Source: Polytrichum commune
Taxonomy: Eukaryota; Streptophyta; Polytrichopsida; Polytrichales; Polytrichaceae
Direction: 5' to 3'
DNA length: 64,000 nt
Assembly (NCBI GenBank): GCA_950295325.1
Contig: OX485804.1
Coordinates: 13,952,001-14,016,000 of the forward strand
This document shows, piece by piece, positions 56,912-64,000 of the stretch. Made by a program: the position numbers and the translations under genes. The notes beneath the pieces were generated by a model that worked only from the letters and a program-made list of their open reading frames with translations, searched no databases and was not told where the DNA came from. How positions within the stretch are numbered: position 1 is the stretch's first letter; each line of letters opens with the position of its first letter.

Positions 56912-59035
56912 TCACGATCTACAACATGGAAAGGTATAAGAAATGTCTTGATAGTATTGGCGTGCTTGACCCAATGCCATGAGTGGAAAATAATGCCGAT
57001 ACATGTGATATTCCATCATGAACATACGATGTAAATCTTTGCCTTGATTTGATACGAGCGAATGTTGTGCCCCTCCAAGGTAGCCTGGGAACCCTGTACC
57101 TGTAAAATGTTCCTCCTCCCATGACCCATCCTTGCATTGCATTCTCATGAGATATATGACCCCTTTATTGATGGGTTCAAGCTCCGGTCCAATGTGGCCG
57201 CCCTGGTGAGGTTGGGCTGCCAATAGGCCAAGCAATGCCCACCCTGTTTGGGTTGGTGTGCTTGGCCCATGGCCATGTAGTGTGGGGTCCACATATGATG
57301 TGCACAACTCTCCCCACCCACCATCCTCATTTTGGTGTAGCACCAACCAACGGACCGCTTTGCGCACGTAGGACAAGCTCATGTCCTCGCCCACAATGCG
57401 CAATGCAGGCAAAACCGTGCCCACACCGTAGATGTAGTTGACACCCCAACGCCCAAACCAACTTCCATCCGGTTCTTGTTCGCTACGAATCCAGCGGACG
57501 GCCTTAGCTATGCGAACGTCCTCCTGGATGTGGAGACCCAACGTGCCCAGGGCTTGGAGGACATGTGCCGTGACATCCACCGATGGTGGATCAATGACCT
57601 CGCCGTAGTCACAAAATGGGAGCATGCATGCGATAAAACTTGTATTATCTTTGTCAAATGCGGCCCATGCTCCATTGCTACATGTCATGGCCATCATCCA
57701 TTCTACACCTCTATCCAACGCGGTGGAGATCTTGTGTCTGAAATAATCACATGACTCAATAGTGGTATTATTGTCATGTAATTCTCTTATTCTGGACATT
57801 CCGGCACGCATACTGCGGGCAAGCACCATCACAGCCAATGATGTATCATCCACATCTGGGGAGTAGTCATTTTCATGCTCAAAGCACCAACCTCCCGGAT
57901 TAGTATTGGGCACCTTCATGGACCAATCGCCTTTGACAGTTGTCACTTGTTTTGACAAGATGTAGTCGAGAGATTTGGCAAATTGGGGGTGGGTCACATT
58001 GATCCCACAATCCAAAAGAGCCGTTTGAGTCAAGAGGGTATCCCAAGTGCTGGATATGCTCGCTTGAATGAACATGCCTTGGTCAGTTTCAACTGCCCAT
58101 GGGTGGTTGAGAGCAGCATGGATCCCACTGCGAAGCACGGGGTGCTCTACAGGATACCCCTCACAATGGAGTGCCATTAAGGAGAAGACCCAAGGAAGTT
58201 GGATCCCATTGAAAGAGCCCTCAGCCGCTTGGCGCTTGACTATCCATGCTACACAACAATCAATGGCTGTCTCACGACCAGGTTTTGCGATGAAACGACT
58301 CTTGCCATACCAAAGAAGGAGTTTGTCCACGCACTTGAGGAACTTATTCCACATGCCTTGGTCGGTAGGAGACCTAGGGAAACCATTCGTAATCTCATTT
58401 ATGCCTCTAGATTCCTTGAGCTCATGACAACAACACTCGAGGGGCAATGGATGAACTGCTCGGCGTGTAGAAAGGATGCTTAGGGGAACAATGCTAGGCC
58501 TCGCCCAATTACTAAGATTGTAGAGATGAAATGGGAAATATTGGGGAAGGAAAATCAACTCCGGAGGAATGCAAGGAACATCATCCCATGACAATTCCCC
58601 CACTAGGGCTAACCAAACTTTTGTGAAAACGCGAAGGACACGCAATCCGCCGTGCTCGAATATCCATTTCCGAGCAGCCACCATGGCATGGTCATCAGCA
58701 CGTACTCCCATGGCTTTCAAGGCCACATAACACTCAGTGGTGATATTAATGTCACCCATAGGAGCGTCATGGAACATAACCCATGACCCGTCCGCTTTTT
58801 GCGAGGAGCGAATACTCCTCATCAAACCATACTTCTTGGGGTTGTCTTGGAGGACCCCTAAGAAATGCATGGTGAGGACCCATTCAGCTTCCATGCAACT
58901 ATTGGTTTCCAACCGCCCCATCCAAAAGCCGTTTACATGTTGGTTTTGAAAGCTCCACTTCACCGCATTGTTGATCACCTCATCTAGTTGTGGTGCCGAT
59001 GAGGGCAACATTGCTAATGGATTTCTGAACAACAT
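56912..59035 (-). CDS. SHC: squalene-hopene cyclase-type triterpene cyclase, copy B, 707 aa
   Basis: This is a single intact exon, the same length as copy A, with no frameshift or stop. By my residue-by-residue comparison it differs at about 27 of 707 positions (about 96% identity). DVDD at 394-397 is kept, but the next residues are TS, not TA (A399S). QELDGSW becomes QEPDGSW, the more usual QW form. Other changes include D22N, D35N, D69Y, R129G, N391Y and a cluster in the C-terminal extra segment (RQSF to QHSL, 657-660). All QW motifs and the GTGFP / YHMYRHYFPLMALG region are intact, so it is probably also a functional cyclase. Role and caveats are as for copy A; the changes next to the acid motif and in the insert are the best candidates for product or rate differences. 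Confidence 0.93.
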   Translation of the reverse strand: MLFRNPLAMLPSSAPQLDEVINNAVKWSFQNQHVNGFWMGRLETNSCMEAEWVLTMHFLGVLQDNPKKYGLMRSIRSSQKADGSWVMFHDAPMGDINITTECYVALKAMGVRADDHAMVAARKWIFEHGGLRVLRVFTKVWLALVGELSWDDVPCIPPELIFLPQYFPFHLYNLSNWARPSIVPLSILSTRRAVHPLPLECCCHELKESRGINEITNGFPRSPTDQGMWNKFLKCVDKLLLWYGKSRFIAKPGRETAIDCCVAWIVKRQAAEGSFNGIQLPWVFSLMALHCEGYPVEHPVLRSGIHAALNHPWAVETDQGMFIQASISSTWDTLLTQTALLDCGINVTHPQFAKSLDYILSKQVTTVKGDWSMKVPNTNPGGWCFEHENDYSPDVDDTSLAVMVLARSMRAGMSRIRELHDNNTTIESCDYFRHKISTALDRGVEWMMAMTCSNGAWAAFDKDNTSFIACMLPFCDYGEVIDPPSVDVTAHVLQALGTLGLHIQEDVRIAKAVRWIRSEQEPDGSWFGRWGVNYIYGVGTVLPALRIVGEDMSLSYVRKAVRWLVLHQNEDGGWGELCTSYVDPTLHGHGPSTPTQTGWALLGLLAAQPHQGGHIGPELEPINKGVIYLMRMQCKDGSWEEEHFTGTGFPGYLGGAQHSLVSNQGKDLHRMFMMEYHMYRHYFPLMALGQARQYYQDISYTFPCCRS

Positions 59036-59151
59036 TATGCATATGATGAATTTTTCATTAGATTAATTTGGTGAACCCCAACGCTAAACTCAAAGAGAAA
59101 AATATGATTCCGACAATGTCACTAGCATGAATGTTCAAGTTAATGTAATTC

Positions 59152-59158
59152 TATATAG
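59152..59158 (-). promoter_or_regulatory. putative TATA box of SHC copy B
   Basis: TATATAG on the minus strand lies about 120 bp before the ATG at 59035, in the place of the copy A TATA. The copy B version is shorter (TCTATATAGAA against TTATATATAGAA). Confidence 0.45.
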
Positions 59159-59689
59159 AATTCCAAGACAAACACTTAAAATAGAAAGTAAAACATTGGG
59201 ATGGGATCCCTCCCATTTGAAACAAGTTTAGATAATGGATTGATGATTTTGTATTTTTCAACTTGGAGCATAATGCTTGGAAAGAGCATGGGCATTGAGA
59301 GGAATCCATTGAATCATTTGTGTCTGAATTAGAAACGACCTTTTTATTATTATTGTTGGTTCACAACCTAATTAGAAGCAAATTTCCTAAGAATCACAGG
59401 AGTCATGACTCATTACTTAGATCTCCAAGATATTTATTTTCACTTCTATAAATATTTATGGACATTTATTTTCACTTCAAAGGAGGTTCTAAACATAGGA
59501 ACCCTCACGAGTGCTATACATAGTGGACGCCCATAAAGACTACATATATCAAGGTTTCATGGCTCCCAATACCTGAAGAATCTGATTGCTATGATTTTGA
59601 GTCTGAAAATGGGGAAGAACGTTGATTTTCTAGGTCCACTGTACATAGTACATACTTACCTTAAGTAAATTACTTGTACATAAAACCCA

Positions 59690-60800
59690 TACCTGAATCT
59701 TTGGTATATATAAGCTTGTTAGAATTTGCTCAGAGTCTGCTTTCGAGATCTTGAATGTCACCGCCTCTCAAATTTGCCTCCAATAGCGGTGCAGCAGTGT
59801 TGAATTGACGGCACCGACAGGGACCTTCTAGTCTGTGTGTCATGTGCAGAAAGAGAAATATTTCTTAGCTTCACACAATCATAGGCAAAGAAATTTGCGG
59901 TATACGACGACATGTTGCTTTGCACCCAACAGATGCAAACCATGGCTCTTTTACAACCGAAGAACAACGTGTGAAAATTCAGACATAATGAAGGTTTGTG
60001 AGCCTAAAACAGACACTTTTCCTTAATGGCCACAACGATCCTAGATTTGTTCTCTAATTAAAATGAAGAGACATACTACGTATTTTTGGAAGATTATGAC
60101 CCCTTCACCACTTGGTATCTGTTTCAAGCTCACAACTTAATCTTGATTCCAGAAGTTCGTTGCTGTGCATGTACGGGGGATCGCTCCGTCTTACCATTAG
60201 TTTTATTCCATGAGATCAATCCATGATCAACCACAATGCTATATTCATAGATTTGAAAAGCTTCTAGTGGAAGAAAACCAGTGGCCACTACTGTGATCCA
60301 CTGGATTTCATGTCATATTCGTTTGTCAATTCTGGGACATTACACTGCACTAACTCAGTCAAAATGCATGAATGTGGTAACTACGACCAAGCAATCCCCG
60401 TAGTGTTAATGTACAGAAGATGTGACAGATGAGAACTGAAGCAAGCTCTCAGAGTTTCACGAAATGTTGACGTTAGCTTTACTGCGATAGCAGGGATGGA
60501 AATACATACCGTGATGGGTGACTAGAGAATTTCCACGACTACAGGGGCATGTGAAAACCTCCTAGTTCACTTAGTCAAGTAGTGCACGTTGAGCATTTGC
60601 ATGCATCGATGAAGAGCCAGCCTTCACAAGATCAGACTGAATAAAAGGAGACGACCAATGAACGGGGAGAGCCGACCGCTAGTTAGAGGAATCTATGGAA
60701 TATACCTCACATTAGTAAAGAGGAACCGAAAGATCACAACACATAACCGGTTGGACTGGGACACACTAGGATCTTGACAGATTATGCGAAAACTCTCCCC
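59690..60800 (+). promoter_or_regulatory. conserved noncoding block upstream of SHC copy B
   Basis: Near-identical to 43900-45060. TATATATAA is at 59705-59713 and the 17-codon frame is at 59755-59808 with one silent change. A 40-bp stretch present in copy A is missing here near 60335. Because of a ~600-bp deletion the block starts about 670 bp from the SHC ATG rather than 1.3 kb. Confidence 0.4.
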
Positions 60801-61254
60801 AGACACTGTGGTGGACTGAACTGGAGCCCAACTGGTGATGATTAAATAGCGAAGGAAAGAGATGTATTAAAGGTACAAGCCAATAATTCAAAACAACCCA
60901 GGTTCACGTTGATGATGTTTCAGGTCAGAACTAAGCAGACCTGCATAGGTTCACTTGTTGTAGGTTAAATTCATGTAGTTATGAGGACGCGTAGCATATC
61001 TGGCTCAAATCTACAGTTAGCGTGTCATTATTCCAGCTTTAGTTGGTGCAATAATCAAAGGCATGGATAGAACTTCTTTGATGAGGGTGTAAGTTATGTA
61101 ACTTAGAGTGAAGGACATCTCAACCTAGGCAAAGTTTGAATCTGAACAAAGTTTGTTTTACATCCTGTGTATCAAATGTTCTAATAACACTCAAAAGTAT
61201 ACATAAAATCTGAAAATAACTCATGTCCAGAACCTAAAGTGAAAAAACCGTTTT

Positions 61255-61590
61255 GGTTCCTGAACCCTGTGCCCATAGATTACCTACTCTATCATCACAC
61301 GTCTTTCTCTTAATTCCACGGTAGTTTCTAATTCCGTAGTCCGCCCGACTCCTTGGTTTGCGGCCCCTAGAACTGCGCGTCATCTGTCCAATGTTGTGGT
61401 TGCTCCTGATTCCGTGGTCGGTCCCTTCCAGCCTTACATTCGTTCGTGGCTTAGTTTCTCTATGACTGCCACTTCAGTGCCTCCAGCCTTGGTTGCTACT
61501 ATGGTTGCCGCCTCAGCCTCCTCAAATGTTTGCTCGTTGTTTATGTTGCCAATCTACACTTGATCTTAACACTAGCCCCAAGACCTACCC
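61255..61590. other. private segment of duplication copy B
   Basis: GC-richer than its surroundings and without a match in copy A, which has an exon-like fragment in the same place. The phrase TCCGTGGTCGG and similar words recur. No domain recognised; probably transposon-derived. Confidence 0.35.
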
Positions 61591-63120
61591 AAAACTCTCT
61601 CCTCAAGACCCCAATGAAGACCCCAATCTAAGACCCCATCCCAAAAACACTATGAAAGACCCCAATCTTGGGAAATGACAAAGACTTAGTATTTAAGATA
61701 TAGGACTTAGGAAGTCTTAGACCTAGAAAGTATTTGAGAATAACTACATCAACCCCTACATGTTGGTGGAAAATAGATACTAAGAAACGGTTAGAGGCAC
61801 ATCTTTAAAATGTAGATTTATTGTTACTAAATATAGGTTGTGTAGACATCATATGCTATATTTATTTTAAAAAGAAACTATAATTAGTTTATTTTTAGAT
61901 TGTATAGACTATAAAAAAAAGGAAATCAAAGGTCCTATTACACCTCATTTGACCCCGAACAATTTACATGAACTGTTACCTAGCATGACACTTGGAACTC
62001 GGCACATGGATACTCAAGATTTTTACTTAGAAATCCTAAAGCTCCAATTTTAGTACGTCTATTAGAAATTACTTAAAACTCAAAGACTCGGGGGTTGAGA
62101 CTTCTCATGACTATTAAGACATGACCGAGGAAATAAAGATATGTGTAAACTTCTTCAAGATGAATGAGAAGAGAAATTGCTTTGGACACGTGCGATTGAT
62201 ACTTAGAAATTTTGTAGAGCTAAGACCACTTGAATGAGAAGATATTATTCATTGAAGGCCTATTAGCTTCTTGGATCTTGAATAATCAAGTTATGAACAG
62301 AAGAATGGTCAAACTTGGAAGTTCCAAATACTTAGAATCAAATTTGGAATTGATACTCAAGTATGAGTATAAATCCAAGTTCCAAATTGAAATTTGAAAG
62401 TTTGGTGAACTTGGGTACTTTGAGAATATTACTTGGAATTTAAGAACTCAAGCATTCAACCAAATGTGAGAGTTAGACACTTAAAGATTACTTGGAAACT
62501 TACCATGCTTGGAAATTTTGTTTTACGTGGATACTTGAAACTGAGAGAATGACATAGGAAATCTAATTGGGACAAAGTGAAAACCATCATTGGAAAGGAT
62601 AATCAAAGGTGAAAGATGATTCATATGAGGCCACCAAGTAAGCCAAATCAATCATCATCTCATCCTCAAGTTTTAAGATTTCACATCATAAGGGTCCTCA
62701 ATAAAATCAGTAGGGTTAAAAAATTAAAGGAATAAACCCATCAATTATATTTGATAACTCATGAAAGAATTTAGAAGGAGATCTTTGACCAACAAACTTG
62801 AAATCAAGATGGGAGGATTTTCCACTTAGTCCATGCAAGTTGTAAAGGGGGCGAGGAATCACTCAACCTTAACATTAAACTTCATAATAATATTGGAAGA
62901 CATAATCCTAGTTCAATCCTAAAGACACCTAACTTTGACATTAAGATATTAGGGGGACATAGGCTTATAAATATACTTGAGCACCTAGTTCTTAGGAGCA
63001 TTCAAAAATACTTAATAACCCATTCAACTAAGAGGAAATCTTACCCCTTGTAATTAATTGTGCATATTTTTATCATGATGGGTTTTGGACTTATGTGAAG
63101 TCTTATTCCGATAGGGGTGA
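61590..63120. repeat. AT-rich noncoding block shared with 45960-47530
   Basis: Direct match to copy A with few substitutions over most of its length. No coding frame is conserved. Confidence 0.75.
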
Positions 63121-63143
63121 TGTTCATGTTATTGGTTAGCAGC

Positions 63144-63362
63144 GGGTTACACCGTCTAAGGCTAAGAGTTGAAGGTGACCTTGACAACATGAGTGAAAAA
63201 AGGGTATTATTTGAGGCATTATTGTACATAATAAACACGACGGTGATGGCAATGGGTTACACCGTCTAAGGCTAAGAGTTGAAGGTGACCTTGACAACGT
63301 GAGTGAAAAAAGGGGTATTGTTTGAGGCATTATTGTACATAATAAACATGACGGTGATGTAA
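63144..63362 (+). repeat. 110-bp tandem duplication
   Basis: Two units begin GGGTTACACCGTCTAAGGCT at 63144 and 63254. They are almost identical and end with GACGGTGATG. The unit start lies at the right edge of the SHC segmental duplication (copy A stops matching at about 47570 inside the same word). Confidence 0.85.
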
Positions 63363-63535
63363 CATAGAGGATGGACTCTTCATACCACATACGAACTAAC
63401 GTGAGTGTCAAGAGTTATTATTTGAGGCATTGTCGTACATATTATACTAAAGGAGATGTAACATGGGGGGATGTATTCTTCATACCATGTACAAACTAAC
63501 GTGACTATAAATACACGTATTATTTGAGGCAGTAA
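63356..63535 (+). repeat. second degenerate tandem pair, ~100 bp unit
   Basis: TGTAACATAGAGGATG and TGTAACATGGGGGGATG (about 63358 and 63456) each lead to TTCATACCA, ACTAACGTGA and TATTATTTGAGGCA. The last motif also occurs in the 110-bp units, so all four units may be related. Confidence 0.6.
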
Positions 63536-64000
63536 TTTAGGGTCATATCATTTTGGTTTACATCCTATAGATGAAAAAAAATGCTCAATGACTTTCTTGT
63601 TGGACAACGAAAGTGGATTGTATATGTAATAAAAGACAATTTATTTCATGGTTTTATACTTTGTCGTATGTAGTGGAGGCACCTTCACATTAAGCTTAGT
63701 ATAAATACATAAATCCATTTTCTAGCTTGCCGTTAATATGCATACATTTTTTCTCTATAAAATACTTGGTTATAGGGGTTTCTATTTCACAGTCGCCCAT
63801 GCACATCATTTAGGTTGCCAATGAAGAGTCCCCCCATCCCCCCCCCCCCCCACCCTCTCTTGCAGATATCCACACAAGACAAACTAGTAGACAACCCTTG
63901 GCCAACAAAGTGCCCTCCCTATTCCCTTCTACATGGATACAAAAAGGAACCACCTTTGACATGAGGCAGTAGCACTAGACCCATAGCCATGCTCGGTAAA
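63536..64000. other. gene-free window end
   Basis: AT-rich DNA with a C-run at about 63837-63850. No gene recognised. Confidence 0.4.

Larger units (their letters stand above)
56398..63167. repeat. segmental duplication, copy B (partner 39957-47570)
   Basis: This is a direct copy of 39957-47570. It lacks the 43190-43770 and 44550-44590 segments of copy A and has a different private segment at about 61255-61590 (GC-richer). The two SHC coding regions differ by about 27 amino acids, so the duplication is fairly old or has been partly homogenised. Confidence 0.88.

Overview
The window looks like nuclear DNA of a land plant, most likely a fern or another seedless plant. Three things suggest this. 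A DNA gyrase B gene has 21 exons and begins with an organelle-targeting type leader. Two intronless squalene-hopene-cyclase type genes are present, an enzyme class known from bacteria, ferns and mosses but not typical of seed plants. Much of the rest is decayed plant transposable elements (solo LTRs, a plant mariner, MITE-like elements). The lineage call is an inference; no search was possible.

Layout. 0-5 kb: a tRNA-Arg(CCG) gene, then repeat-rich DNA with a perfect 78-bp palindrome. 5.7-6.9 kb: a SAUR-like gene (+) behind a leader made of three ~180-bp tandem copies. 9.9-19.6 kb: the complete GYRB gene (-), about 750 codons, whose exon joins I traced in frame; two introns use GC-AG boundaries. 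20-31 kb: nested LTR-retroelement remains, including a gag fragment with one in-frame stop, an accessory retroelement coding region on the other strand, and a 2.1-kb solo LTR swollen by a 39-bp tandem array. 32-40 kb: a ~180-bp tandem array, then a decayed multi-exon gene of unknown kind broken by a solo LTR and a mariner element. 40-47.6 kb and 56.4-63.2 kb: a direct segmental duplication, each copy with one intact 707-codon SHC gene (-) and a well-conserved upstream block. 47.6-56 kb between them: a MITE, a third solo LTR, and a DUF7869-like gene remnant split by a 1.3-kb insertion with an 8-bp target duplication.

How the genes work together. Gyrase B should act with a gyrase A subunit in plastids and/or mitochondria. 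The SHC proteins should cyclise squalene to hopane-type triterpenes. The SAUR-like protein may belong to auxin-responsive growth control. Nothing indicates that these three loci form a functional cluster. The most unusual part is the duplicated SHC locus: two intact paralogs (about 27 amino-acid differences), an extra ~20-residue segment close to the C-terminal catalytic aromatics, and an upstream noncoding block that appears at least as conserved as the coding region.
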